DNA from: Diphasiastrum complanatum | Lineage: Eukaryota; Streptophyta; Lycopodiopsida; Lycopodiales; Lycopodiaceae | NCBI GenBank assembly: GCA_029204225.1 | Contig: CM055108.1 | Coordinates: forward strand, 16,398,222-16,462,221 | Length of the DNA stretch: 64,000 nucleotides | Direction of reading: 5' to 3' | Shown: piece by piece, positions 1 to 10,984 of the stretch | Layout: the number at the start of each line of letters is the position of its first letter | How positions within the stretch are numbered: the stretch's first letter is position 1 | Translations under genes and position numbers: made by a program | Notes under the pieces: generated by a model | Seen by the model: the letters and a program-made list of their open reading frames with translations, nothing else | Database searches by the model: none | What the model was told of the DNA's origin: nothing

Positions 1-44
1 TATCATATTTCAAACGCAATATTGACCTCACGAGCGCATCTTAC

Positions 45-530
45 CTTTTCTTCGATTTTGTGCACTGCAGAATTGTACTGCCGTTGCCCTTCGAGCAGGT
101 CCCTTTTCCTACCAAAGGCTTCAAAATCAGGATCATCATAGCTGTCCTCTTCTTCTTGGGAAGCAAAAGCCTGTTTGATATCCTTTCCTTCCTTACTCCT
201 AGGAGAAATGACATTTGCACCTTGTAACCCTGCCTCTTTATTTCGAAGACGAGGTGAGGCCACTTCAGAGACATCCCTTGGATGTTCTCTGTTTTTTTCT
301 TTGTGCTTTTCTTTCTTGAAGTTAGTTTCAGGCTCTGAGTCTTTTTGTCTCTGCACCATAGCACCTAGACGCTGAAGAAGATCATCTGTTTTTGAAAGCA
401 GAGTCATCAAACGTTCGTTTTTGCTCTCCTCTACCATCTTCATGTATGCCTCTTGGTCATCTGCTCTTAAAGCTTGATATCTCATTTTCTCTGCCCGAGT
501 AGCTCTTTGTCTTTGCTTTGCATGCCAAGC
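45..530 (-). CDS. MINU: Remodeller gene exon 6 (rest of HSA, post-HSA, pre-ATPase linker)
   Basis: The acceptor GGGAACAG precedes GCT TGG at 530 and the donor is AAG|GTAAGA at 45/44. The 162 codons begin [20 protein letters not shown] and run through the post-HSA helix, a Lys/Glu-rich and Ser-rich linker, and the acidic [12 protein letters not shown] stretch. The exon closes with [19 protein letters not shown], the motif that leads into the helicase-ATPase domain. The next exon is outside the window. Confidence 0.92.
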
Positions 531-550
531 CTGTTCCCAGCAAGAAATAA

Positions 551-637
<87 letters not shown>

Positions 638-3600
638 ACAAAAAAAGACCCGTCTAGGTGTATTTGTAGTCTCAACATCAAATTAGGGTAAACCAAATTG
701 AGGTTGGGTGCTACGTTCTAAGGCTCCCCAATACACAAGTACAGACATTTTCATCTACATGTATTTCACTTATACTACTAAGTAGTAAGCACATATCCAG
801 AAATTCCAGTTTCTATTTCATATTTCGCACAAATGTAGTCAGAGAGATTGATAAACTACTTTGTAGACAATACTCTGGACGTCACACTTAGTGTAGTTTT
901 ATTTGTATTTTTTGAGATGCATCTTGCTCCCATTTGAGCAGCATATTTCATACGTACTTGACAATCTTATTTATCATTTTGGCACTTAAATAAATAAATC
1001 CTTTCTTTCTTTCTTAGCCTCAAAATATTATCAGGTACTCACCTCCAACTCCCTTCAAGAAGCTCTCTTGGGCCCATTTTGAATTGAATCCACTTTTACG
1101 TATCCAAATGTAATTAATTACATCCCAAATAACTGCTTGAAGGGCCCTATTTAACTAAGCTTACACAAGTAAAGGTGTAAATTTTCAAAAATGAAGAGAC
1201 ACCTCGATTCAGTTTGCTAAAGAGATGGTCATTTTCAAATAGATGACACTTCTCTATGGTAACTCAGCAACATAATGAATTTTGCAAGGTAGCTCCTATG
1301 TATCGAAAACACATTCACACATGCTAAAAGCAGAAAGTAAACACCTAGTCAGAGTTATTAAAATGACATATGCATTCAAGGGATTCCTGATCCCTACTAA
1401 AATGCAAGATTCCTCTACTCATAGTGAACTGTCCTCATCATACTACAATATACTTTTCGAAAATCTTAACAATCCACAGGCCTAAAGTGAAATTTGAATA
1501 TGAACAAACTGAAGTTCCAAGCTAGGAGGCTTATGCCCATTGAACTGATGGTTTGGATAGAAGAACATCTTTCCATGGCTAACTATGATGGCCAGCTTCC
1601 TCTCCCAAATTCTCATGATCACACAAAAAGAAATAAACAAAGCCTCCCTCCAGCTAAACTGCTTTGTTTTGAAAACTCAGCAAAATGCATGCATAAGCAT
1701 GGGAACACAAAACATGAGATAAAGAATGGGTGCAAATACTAATAACCATAAGACTGACTTAATTCGATAAACTAATCTATGTGACCTAGAAATCTTAAAA
1801 AAATGACTGTAAACTGAACTCTGAAGAGGCATAGAGAGTGAGCGGCCATCTCTACTACTAAAAATAATTCGGTCCTTATCTGGTCAAACAATTTCCTCCA
1901 GGAAAATTAAAATGCATGACCACATAAATCAAATGAACAAAATCATATCATATATTTTTCCAGAAGCGTGCAGATATTGGTACCATATTTCTTTCAATCA
2001 AAGTTCCAAGTGCCGTACCACGGTACCTGGTACGGCACGGGTTCCGTAGGTGCCATGGCACCTGTTTTTTTTTTTTTTTAAGTCAATTTTTGGTTTAAAA
2101 ACTAAAAATAATTACAAAAAAAAAACCAAGTGCCCTACCACGCCGGCACTTGTCACGGCACACAGACCCCACAGCACCTGTGCCGTGGGGAACTTTGCTT
2201 TCAATAAACACTAGCAACATAAAGTCCAAAAGGTGAAAGAAGTACAGACTGAACAACCTGAACTCCATCATTTCGTTGTTTTTGAAGCTTTGAGTCAGCC
2301 TGCCCTTGTAGCTGGAATTCTCGAACAAAATTTAGTAATTCGCTGAAAAATTTTCGCTTCCGTGTTGCTATTCGCGTTCGCTCCTCCTCTTCTAATCGTC
2401 TCTGTCTCTGCTCATGTGAATCCCAACCGAAGTTCAAATATGAAGGTTTTAGCCATTTTCTTAAAACATCACAGAAACTAGAGCACACCAAGAAAGCCCA
2501 CAAACACAAATTACTCAGAGTTGATACCTCTAACTCCCTTTTCCTACGCAATCTCTCATCAGCTTCAACAGAGGGTGGTGCTGAACCACTTGAATGAGAT
2601 CCACCATAGATAGAGCTAAATTGACGTCGCAGTCGCATCAGACCCCAGTCTAGCAAATGTTTTTCAGGCTTTACATTTTGTAGGTGGTGTTCAGCAGCAA
2701 CGTCCCATCTGACTTTCTTTTGCAAGCCCAAAAGCTGCAAAAAACGATTTGAGTTATAGTCCAAAACAGAATTTCAAAGTAAATTTCGACAAATACAATG
2801 AGTAACGAGAAAGGATTGAAAGAGAAGTTGCTTATGTTTGGCACCCTTCACCAGGGGCCACAGATATGGCAATATGCATCTGAAGAGAAGAATACGGGGA
2901 ACTATCTTCTTATCGTACAAGAAGACATAGAGAAACAAAATCACACTACTAATCTCAGCATTCTTAACAAAGGCATGCCAAGATATGATTGTGCCCGTCT
3001 GATCTTTTACAACAGCGAGGGGAGTTAAATTTACAAGGGATTGCAAAAGTCAAAACAATAAGGTATTGATTTGATACCGTATAGATTTTGAGGAAAGGGA
3101 CATAGTTCAAATCTGTAGCTTGTCAACACTAGTGTCCAAATTATATCACATGATGACTATCCTGAAGATGCTGAAGTTTTGCCATGGATGTCACATATGA
3201 AACATCCTCGTTCCATACAGCATTCATTGTGTAGAAAATGTCCAGACTTGTCTTCCACTAACATGAACTTCTTCTATGTATACAAAGATTGTAATGGTGG
3301 TAGCAACAAGGATATTTGCTCACCTAAAGGTCTGGAGTTCGTTTCACTTGTACACATGGGTTGGGACATACAAGAAAAAACATTAGCAAAAGGGAAGCGT
3401 TGCTTACTAATGTTCGGGCATATAGCTCAATCTAAGCTCATCATTTTAGATTCCACGTTTCTTCTTCAGGAATACCTCTCATTTGTTCTTGCTAAAGGTG
3501 AATGAATGTGCATGTGCCATCATCATTTCTTATTTGGGTCTATAATGGTGAAGAATAAGATCTAGTAGACTGAATGACTTCACATTACAAAACCATTTCA

Positions 3601-6600
3601 AAAATCACCCTTCACAATATATTTTAAGAAAATTCAAACTTCCAAAGTAAGACTTTGCTTCCAAAAAGTAAACTTGTGATCGAGCATGTTGCCTACTTGG
3701 TACTTCTATGAAGAGACAAAATTTAAGGTACATGCTTATGCACCCTGAAAGCTGTAGTACGTTCAAAAAGAAATAATGTGTGCTTGGAAAGCCTTAAACA
3801 AATGTATCTTACAATGTCACAACAAGAAAAATGGTGTAAACTAGCTTTGATAACACGAAACTTGAACCTCTACTACAAAGAAGGACAATCACAATATATA
3901 CCTTCAATGACTGCAACTCAACATAGCATCTTCTTTGCACATCATCCCCCAAATGCCATGGGCAATCTGTAACAAAAAGGAAAAATATAGATTTAGACTT
4001 TGATCAAAACAAAGTCGTAAAACAAATATCTATCATTGTAATAACAAAGAATACAAAATTTACTGAGATAATAATACTCACATACACCACTACGAATCAC
4101 ATGTACAATTTTTACAATCCCTCATTTGTTTTTGATTGAAAGCTCTTCATTATTTCTCATACAACAACAAAGTTCCTAAATCAGATGAATCAAAGTTCTG
4201 ATTTCGTAAGAACACCACAAATTCTAAAGGCTAAGAAATCTCCAATTCAAGAACTCAATTGAGCCTTTTCAAAGTAGGGGGTACTTATAATGGTGATTCT
4301 AATATCATGATTGTAGTGATATCAATGCCTTGGGAATGCTTGAGGGACCATAGAATGGTATGGCAAGTAAAAGAATACTCTTCAAAAGTACAAGGCACTA
4401 TAATGGAGAAAAAAAACCCTTGTTCAAATAGAGCCATATCTCAGCCAAAAGTACAATCACTATTATGAAAAAAAAAACTTGTTGAACTAGACCCATATCT
4501 CAGTTAAAAGTCCTAGACACATTGCAATCAAACCATTTGTTCAAGATGAATGAGAACTTCAAGCCAGAGGTAATGTATGTCACTCTACATGAACAATAAG
4601 TCATGCATGTTTTTCAAAGTAATGCTTGTCAGTAGTTCTAATGATGCAACAATATGAAATACTAGACGCTTCAAAAACGTCAATGCTCAACTTCAATGGT
4701 TTTTTATTTTTTCTAACAATTAAACCTTCAAAGGCCAACACACTCCTTGGCCCCTAAATTTTTATCAAGTAGCAACTAGTTGCACGTGACAATCAAATAT
4801 TACATTAATAAGATGAATGATGAGAAACTAAAAGAAGGGGCACAACATTTCTACAAGTCATGCCATATTCTCGAAGGGGCCTTTAACTAGACAAAGCCCA
4901 TTGAATGAGGGATCCCTATTAACAATGTTCATCGACGTATTATTGCATTGTGGTCCCGTACCTAGCCATAGGAGCATTGTGCTAAGTATTGTGCTAGCAC
5001 ATACATTCAAGGTGCTAGTAAGGTGGGTGTTAGATTAAATATAGACTAGTATAGTAGACTACTCAATTGAACCTACAGGGTACGAGAACCTTTGAAGCCT
5101 ATGAAAAGGCTCTAAACCCAAGGTAGAAAATTAATGCAAGTGTAGTGCCCCTACGAGGTGATTTCAAGGTGTCATTAGGTAATTTCTTCAATGCAATAAA
5201 CTTAAGGACATATTTTCTTGTTGGTTTTCACATTGTGTTGTGTGCCCATAATGATATAGTACATAATTATGTATCGTTGCAACCTAGTACAAGTGCATGA
5301 GTGACATACTCCTAGCTTGTATCAGAGCAATCACAAAATCCATCAGCGTCTCATGGCATGCTTATTTTACAATGGTACGGTGTGTTCGATTTATGACATG
5401 GTATCTAATCCAATTGTGTTCATGTGAGCTTGCAAAATCCTATTCCATTGTGTTGCTTGTTGTCTAAGTTTAAAGTATTGTGGGTTGAGCTATTACCTCT
5501 ACATGACTGTGAAGAAAGAAATTTCCTCTATTGTGAAAGCCTTAGTACAAGTGGAGAGAGTCCACGTCTAGCAAAAGTGTCAACATTCTGACAAATCTAA
5601 AAGAGCAAGGTTGTTGAATATCCATAGTGATTCTCTACAAGTTGAAACAAATCCATCTCATCATGCAGTAGGTCATATAGCAACATATACATTATGGTGG
5701 AGGAGGCATCAAGAACTCCACAAGAAACTTGAAAGATAACGTAGAAACTTAAGTTTGCAAACATTGTTTTGTAACACAGGAGAAGTAGCTTTTTTATTTT
5801 GTTTGTACTAGATGCAATCATATCTACTATAGCAACAACAGCATGATAGAAAATCAATGGCAAATTTCAAACTTTTGTGGGAAAAAGATAAAATCGTAGG
5901 GTTTATTGGGGTAAAAGCCTTGTTCTCTTTTAATCACATGTGATCCGGTTGTACCAATCATACAAATAACCATGTATATTGCACAAAAGTTCAACACGAA
6001 AAGATCAAGGAGGTGACAAGGGATATCAAATTCTAGAGTCAAAATCCTAACTTGCTTGCAGTCTCTCTTATCTGTAATTTTCCAAGTGTAGAAAGAAATA
6101 CATGTGTGATACAATATGGCTAGTCTCAACAATTTTATATTTGAAAAAGGTAGCAAGCTTGAAATAAAGGCACTTTTACCTTATTGGTCTTGAGGCATGG
6201 ACTTATAGTACTTTAACACTTGCTTGCAATTATGCACCCAAAACCAAAGATGTTGAATTGAGGTTCATGTTAAAAGATGATAGTCCGCATGTTACGAGCC
6301 CAACTCCTCAAGCGGCCGATTCGAATCGATAGTTCAAATCGGCCGCTTCGAATGGACAGTTCGAATCGGCAGATTTGGACAGTTCGAATCGGCTGGACAA
6401 GTTCAAATCAGCCGATTCGAACCTCTAAAAAAAAATTCTATTCAAAATATGTAATACGACGTAATACTACCTTATACAACCCATTTCAATATGTTTCCAA
6501 CCTGTTACTACCTTATACAACACATTTCAGTATTGTTACAGTTCAAACTTCAGTGTTCCATTCTATGATCTATCCCCTTTTCACCCAATAATACTCTTCA

Positions 6601-9600
6601 CCCAGTAGACTGGTATCTGGTACAATATGCTAACAAAACATCCATCAAAGGAACGAAACATGGGAGGTGATCTTCATCAAAGAAACATGAGTATATGAGC
6701 TGCAGCTGCTTCGAATCTGAACAATCATATTATAAATAGAAGCATTCTAAATTTCTATGCACATAAACAACGAATAAAAAAACCTTGGTACATACAGCAT
6801 ATAGCCTACATTTACACAAGTATAGATTACAGCCATACAGTTATCCATATATTGTTGTTACCAGATAACCGTATGTTTATTACAATGATAAAAAAAATCG
6901 ATTCGAACCTTTTTTACCCTAAACCCTAACCGATTCGAAAACTTTTCCGATTCGAACCGGCCTATTCGAACCGCGATTCGTTGTTCGAACTGGCGATTCG
7001 TGAAACATTGATCATGCCATAACCGATTTTCTAGGTTTATGCCCTTCCACCTAGTGTGGTCAAGTATGAGGTGCTACGTGAAACCTTTGTGTGGCTAGCA
7101 CATGAACGGTTAGGAACGACACATGATCATGATGGAAGCAGGCTAAGGAAAGCCGCAGCAACCTCCTGTCAATAATATACCCACTCTTATTCTAGCTCCA
7201 ATTGCCAAGAATGAAGAAAATTGGGTTCACTACAGTGGTAGGGATGGGAAGAGCAATAGAGCAAAAGGGATTCTTCCAAATTGTGAACCATGGAGTTCCT
7301 TTGTAGTGTTTTCAGCTGATTCGAATCGGCCGATTTGAATCAGGCGATTCGTCCAGTTCAAACTAATTCGCTTTGTGTGTGTATACTCTTGTTGAACAAG
7401 AATGAATTTTTTGCTCCCAAAGGCATCTAGCCTACTCTTGTCTAAACATTGGCATTACAACAATGCCACTTGGATCTATCTCTAGGCTAACTACCTTCAC
7501 TAAGGCCTTAAAATTGCCTTGTACTTCAAAACCACACCACACTACAATGTTACTATCTTGCAACTAGTCCAAAAAGAGAGTTGTTACCTTCGATAATTCT
7601 TCATGGGTGTACAATATAATATGCAAAGCCTCAGCCATCTACTATAATCGAAATTGAGGGAGTATTTTTCTCAACTCAAACCTTATGTAGGACATGTAAA
7701 GTCCATTTATATAGCAAATGATCATGAATGTAACATTGAAGGTGTGGGATCTATCCCCTTATGCTTAGGATCTTCCAAGAAGACTAAGATAGATGGTGTT
7801 CTCTTCATGCCTAGCATCACTAAGAATTTGCTTAGTGTTGGCCAACTTTTAGATCATGGTTTCATTGTGAAATTCTCTTCTAATGTATGCAACATCAAGA
7901 AAGATGGAAAGATCACAGAAAAGAGGAACAAGGTTTGGGAGGTTGTTTAAGCTTAATGCTACTTCTCCATAATATTTTCAATGCAAAAACACAACCATTC
8001 AATAGTTTCAATTCGAAAAAGACTATTGAATCATTACTAATTCAAATTTCTTCCATTAGAATACTTTCCAATTGGGAAAATAAGTTTGAAACTGCTCTTC
8101 CAACCCATCAAAAAGTGGCTTGTTAGACCTAACCATTGAGTTGATCATCCTAAGTTGCCTCCTCTCCTCATGTGTTGTCCAAATGTAGCTACTAGATTAT
8201 CTTGTCATCCATGCTTGCCTACATGCATGTGAATAGTAGCCACTGCCATAGAATCTAGAATAATCATCACGACTCAATTACGTTGGGTGGCAAATGCCAA
8301 GATAATAGATTATGCCAAGATAAGGGTGGCAAATGCAATTAAAATAAAGAGCACCTTGCTCAATAATACCCCACTTATCATCAACTCCACCAAACAATTT
8401 CTTTATTTCCTTCTCTGAAAAAAAACATTCCCACCTATGTTAAAGACCAAGATTTAAGGATGAAACGCATGTATCACTTAAGTCTCCAGTAAACTGATCA
8501 TCAAATACCGACTAAAGTGATTAGAAATAGTCTACAGCATAGGGTGGCATGTTGGTTGACGTATCCTGAGGTATGGAATTTTGATTTCACTTGCATATAC
8601 ATACACAAAAAAATAGATTATTTGAAAATAAAAAGCAAAGAGATACAATAATTAGCCCAAAGGAACATTTTTTGGTGAAGTAACCCTTCCATACTTTTGG
8701 AAGTCCACCATCTTTATCAATGAACACCAAGCATCACATTACTTTTTCATGTGATGCATTATAATAATTGCAATAATGTCAACACAAAGCCAAATAACAA
8801 GTATGAACAAGAGTACAATACTAAAGTTTATGACTAACCTTCTAGCTCTTGTAAACGATGCGTTAACCTGCTTTTCGTGCGATATTCTCCCTCTTCTCTC
8901 AATACAGCAGCTGACATGAATTTTGGTCGTTGGCTTGCAATTGCCATCTCAAAATCGTCAAGCAGAGCACCTTCCTCCATGTCATGTACTTCCTTCTGGT
9001 GCATACCATATGATTGAAAGAGTGAATGAATTATTTCTCCCCAATGCTAGCTCTTGTTCTCTCCTCTTCTTTAACAAAGAATGACTCTAACTTGGCTCGA
9101 AACATGAAGTCTCGTATAAATCATTCAAACTCAAAGCTTACAACATGTGAGTAGGTTACAGAATAGGAGACAACCATCACTTTGTGCGGTTGATTTGGGT
9201 ACTCTTAAATTCGTAATTTACAGTGAAGCAATTGTTCATTATTTTGTACTGAAGTCTTGTATTATAAATTGGATATCCATAACTAGAACTTCTAGATGAC
9301 TTAGCGCACACAAAAAACCAAATTACTGTTTGTTATGAATTTTACCGACTTTATAAATAGCATCATTGAATACACGTACTGCCTTCCAATGAGGAGATGT
9401 TTCCTGGACTTAAAGGGGTTAAGCACCTGGATAGCAGAAGCCAAACTGGGAGGAGCCTTGTATACATCTGAACGGTTAAATGATTGGCTGTGATGGATGC
9501 GCATGACCGCCTGTAAAAGCTGGCTAGATAATGGCACGTCTCGGGATATCAATGCTAACGCCTTCAGCAAAACCTTCAATTGATGAAGCTGCTCTTTGCC

Positions 9601-10704
9601 CAACCCTTCTTTCTCCTCTTCCTGTTGATCAACATTTAACTTGCCTTTTACGTTCGGATTTCCGGGCACTTCTGAAAAGGGTGTTTTATTTCCAGGTATC
9701 GCTGCCTGTTTGGCAAAAGACTCCTCGAGTTGAAGGTGATTAATCTCACATTTATTTTTCTGCACGTCTTCGATTTTTTCGTCGTCAGCCTTTGCATTTT
9801 CCTCGTTGTTGTTCTCGTGCTCAAATGTTCCATTCACAAAACCCTCATTCGCCATCTCTTGAGCGTTATTCAGAGTATTACCGTCACTGTAAATCTCTGA
9901 CGCCGTCAAGCATTTGTTCTGTTTCAACTCGTCCTTTTCGGCGAGAGCCGGGTCTCTTATCATTCCATTAAAATCCAACTTCAAATCCTCCTGCTCGTCA
10001 CGAACCTCTTCCATGTGAACCGCCGTCCCGTGAAATAACGCATTCTCCCTACCATCATCCAACTGGCCATTGTCAGCAAAAACTTTGTTTTTTGCCGCTA
10101 ATGCTTTATCTGCTTTGATTGCTTGAGTAGGTTTATCCATGGATCGCGCATCTTCCTCTCTGCAATTCCCTTCCCGAAGATGCCCAGGGCTGTTTTTCGA
10201 GCAGTCTTTCGCTTCCTGCACATCATTCCCACACTCTGAAACCCTAATCAGCTTACAAGTCTCCATTCCCTCCCTACATACATCCATAACCTCGCCGTCT
10301 TCTCCCCCCTCGGAGGCCTCATCCAGGCCGAGCTCCATTGCTATATCCTCACCATCGATCCCATCCCCCTCTTTGGCAGCACCAGCAGCCGCAGCCGCCA
10401 ACTCAGATCTCTTCGCCTCCTGGACGGCCATATCTCCTCCCGCGCCACCCCGCTGAGGCAGCAGGAGGAGGTGGTCCTTCAAGACGACAGCGCGCTTTGC
10501 CGCTGTCTCCAACGATCCATCGCCATCGCCCAACGCCGACGCTGCTGCTGCCGCTTTCTTCTTCTCTTGCTTCGCCAATTTGCTCTCCCTTTTGTTTAGT
10601 GCCAATCCCTTTTCCTCCTCCTCCTCCTCCTCCCCTTCTTCTTCTCCTTCCTTTTCCTGTTTTTCTTCTGTTTGTTGTGGTTGCATGGATTCGTCCCTCG
10701 CCAT
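45..10704 (-). CDS. MINU: MINUSCULE-type (CHR12/CHR23) SNF2 chromatin-remodelling ATPase, 5' part, six exons, 3' part off the left edge
   Basis: SNF2 proteins of this class are nuclear ATP-driven nucleosome remodellers of SWI/SNF-type complexes; in Arabidopsis the two MINU proteins act in embryo, meristem and growth control. Six exons, joined by GT-AG introns with consistent phases (0, 1, 0, 0, 0), give 781 codons. Residues 1-378 are acidic and low complexity (Glu and Ala runs). Residues about 379-405 match the family N-terminal conserved helix ([14 protein letters not shown]). Residues 427-520 match the conserved pre-HSA region. Residues about 571-645 form the HSA domain that binds actin-related proteins, followed by the post-HSA helix ([18 protein letters not shown]) and the family-typical [16 protein letters not shown] just before the ATPase. 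The ATPase is not in the window. The first exon is longer than I recall for Arabidopsis. The start ATG at 10704 has G at +4. The alternative BRM and SYD classes fit less well because the [12 protein letters not shown] motif is MINU-like. Confidence 0.88.
556..636. repeat. (CT)n-(CA)n compound microsatellite in intron 5
   Basis: About 69 bp of pure CT at 556-624 continue into a short CA run. On the gene strand it reads (GA)n and lies only about 25-95 nt upstream of the exon 6 acceptor, where a branch site would normally be. Confidence 0.97.
637..1980. other. Intron 5, unremarkable part
   Basis: This is AT-rich sequence within the remodeller intron. Short open frames on the plus strand have no recognisable similarity, and I see no transposon ends. 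Confidence 0.5.
2008..2190. repeat. GC-rich palindromic insert in intron 5
   Basis: GTGCCGTACC at 2010-2019 is perfectly complementary to GGTACGGCAC at 2029-2038. More GTGCC/GGCAC half-sites follow at about 2050-2060 and 2131-2190, around an A/T-rich centre of poly-T and poly-A. The base composition contrasts sharply with the AT-rich intron. It may be a small foldback element. Confidence 0.6.
2258..2407 (-). CDS. MINU: Remodeller gene exon 5 (HSA domain, first half)
   Basis: The exon is 50 codons bounded by an acceptor GAGCAG and a donor CAG|GTTGTT, phase 0 to 0. It contains [20 protein letters not shown] followed by [11 protein letters not shown] and ends RNDGVQ. This is the first half of the HSA helix. 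It is separated from exon 4 by a 120-bp intron, the only compact intron in the visible part of the gene. Confidence 0.9.
2528..2734 (-). CDS. MINU: Remodeller gene exon 4
   Basis: The exon follows TTTTTTGCAG and ends GAG|GTATCA; it is 69 codons, phase 0 to 0. It begins [20 protein letters not shown], includes LLDWGLMRL (family: LFDWGMMRL) and ends RLRRKRELE, where the charged helix leading into the HSA domain starts. A Ser/Pro-rich insert ([12 protein letters not shown]) sits between the two conserved parts. Confidence 0.9.
2735..3901. other. Intron 3, no recognised content
   Basis: This is AT-rich intronic sequence. Small open frames on both strands show no recognisable domain. Confidence 0.5.
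3902..3966 (-). CDS. MINU: Remodeller gene exon 3 (65 nt micro-exon)
   Basis: The acceptor TTTTTGTTACAG ends at 3967 and the donor is AAG|GTATAT (GT at 3901-3900). With the single base carried over from exon 2 it reads [20 protein letters not shown] then LK, the counterpart of the family segment ...RGEDLQTKCLLEL. It enters in phase 1 and leaves in phase 0, as the flanking exons require. It lies between introns of 4,872 and 1,167 bp. Confidence 0.85.
5000..5335 (+). mobile_element. Copia LTR/PBS remnant in intron 2
   Basis: The stretch ends in CTAGCTTGTATCAGAGCAAT, which resembles the copia junction TGGTATCAGAGC, the site complementary to initiator-Met tRNA. Sequence upstream is LTR-like but I see no partner LTR. 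The left limit is a guess. Confidence 0.4.
5336..6290. other. Intron 2 sequence without recognised content
   Basis: This is AT-rich sequence. Two minus-strand open frames (5597-5863 and 5854-6156) have no domain I recognise and no coding context. Confidence 0.4.
6290..7375. repeat. TTCGAA-rich dispersed repeat in intron 2
   Basis: Variants of GATTCGAATCGGC occur in three clusters: about 6315-6425, 6897-7005 and 7316-7372. Each contains the palindrome TTCGAA or a near variant. The middle cluster also holds the plant telomere-like stretch ACCCTAAACCCTAACC at about 6916-6932. Confidence 0.6.
7654..7950 (+). pseudogene. Copia protease/GAG-pre-integrase fragment in intron 2
   Basis: The encoded stretch has [11 protein letters not shown], then [20 protein letters not shown] and the following FIVKFSS. 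This is the pattern between the copia aspartic protease and the pre-integrase zinc motif (the [16 protein letters not shown] signature). The protease active site (DSGAS) and the integrase are missing. It is a short relic antisense to the host gene. Confidence 0.8.
7951..8838. other. Intron 2 proximal part, no recognised content
   Basis: This is AT-rich sequence up to the exon 2 donor at 8838. I see no motif beyond the splice signal. Confidence 0.4.
8839..8995 (-). CDS. MINU: Remodeller gene exon 2 (157 nt)
   Basis: The exon follows an acceptor ending ACCAG at 8996 and ends at AAG|GTTAGT (donor GT at 8838-8837). It encodes [20 protein letters not shown] and a stretch ending HRLQELE, which match the conserved MINU segment that reads LLxEFExALxxQRP...RxxELEEL in Arabidopsis. 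It starts in phase 0 and ends in phase 1. The exon is too short and intron-bounded to appear as a long open frame. Confidence 0.85.
9427..10704 (-). CDS. MINU: Remodeller gene exon 1
   Basis: This exon has 426 codons beginning [15 protein letters not shown]. It is Glu-rich at residues 12-32, Ala-rich further on, and probably disordered up to about residue 378. The conserved helix [14 protein letters not shown] sits near its end. The exon closes at a CAG|GTGCTT donor (GT at 9426-9425), phase 0. Reading on past this site gives 41 codons without family similarity. An alternative donor, GTGTAT at 9375, is also phase 0 but less convincing. Confidence 0.82.
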
Positions 10705-10830
10705 CGCTGGGTGGCTGGGGTGGCTGCAAATTTTAATGTCGGTCTTTCTTCCCCTCCTCCCTTTCTTTCTTTCCTTGCGTTCCTTTCTTTCCCTTTTACT
10801 ACTCTATTTTATTCCGTTTTTTTTCAAACG
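10705..10830 (-). promoter_or_regulatory. Probable 5' UTR/promoter-proximal region of the remodeller gene, GA-rich on the gene strand
   Basis: Directly upstream of the start codon lies a C/T-rich tract on the plus strand (about 10742-10796), GA-rich on the gene strand. No TATA box is visible, which is common for housekeeping plant promoters. The transcription start is not determinable from sequence alone. Confidence 0.4.
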
Positions 10831-10984
10831 GCAACCAAACAAAATAAAAAGGGCTTCCCTAGCACCACAAAACAACCTTTCCATGACCCAAGTGATGCTT
10901 TCACACTACCACCAACTACCTTTCTTATCTTAGTTTCATGCTCTGGCAAGTGCGTTGCGTGTGATTCACACTATTTTGACACCC

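Noticed and set aside
3-696. Open frames with long Arg-Glu or Ser-Leu runs at 457-696
   Set aside because: They are translations of the CT/GA microsatellite in intron 5. Only the part from 530 downward is a real exon.
6916-6932. Telomere or subtelomere
   Set aside because: It has only two CCCTAAA units inside an intron with a gene on both sides. It is interstitial.
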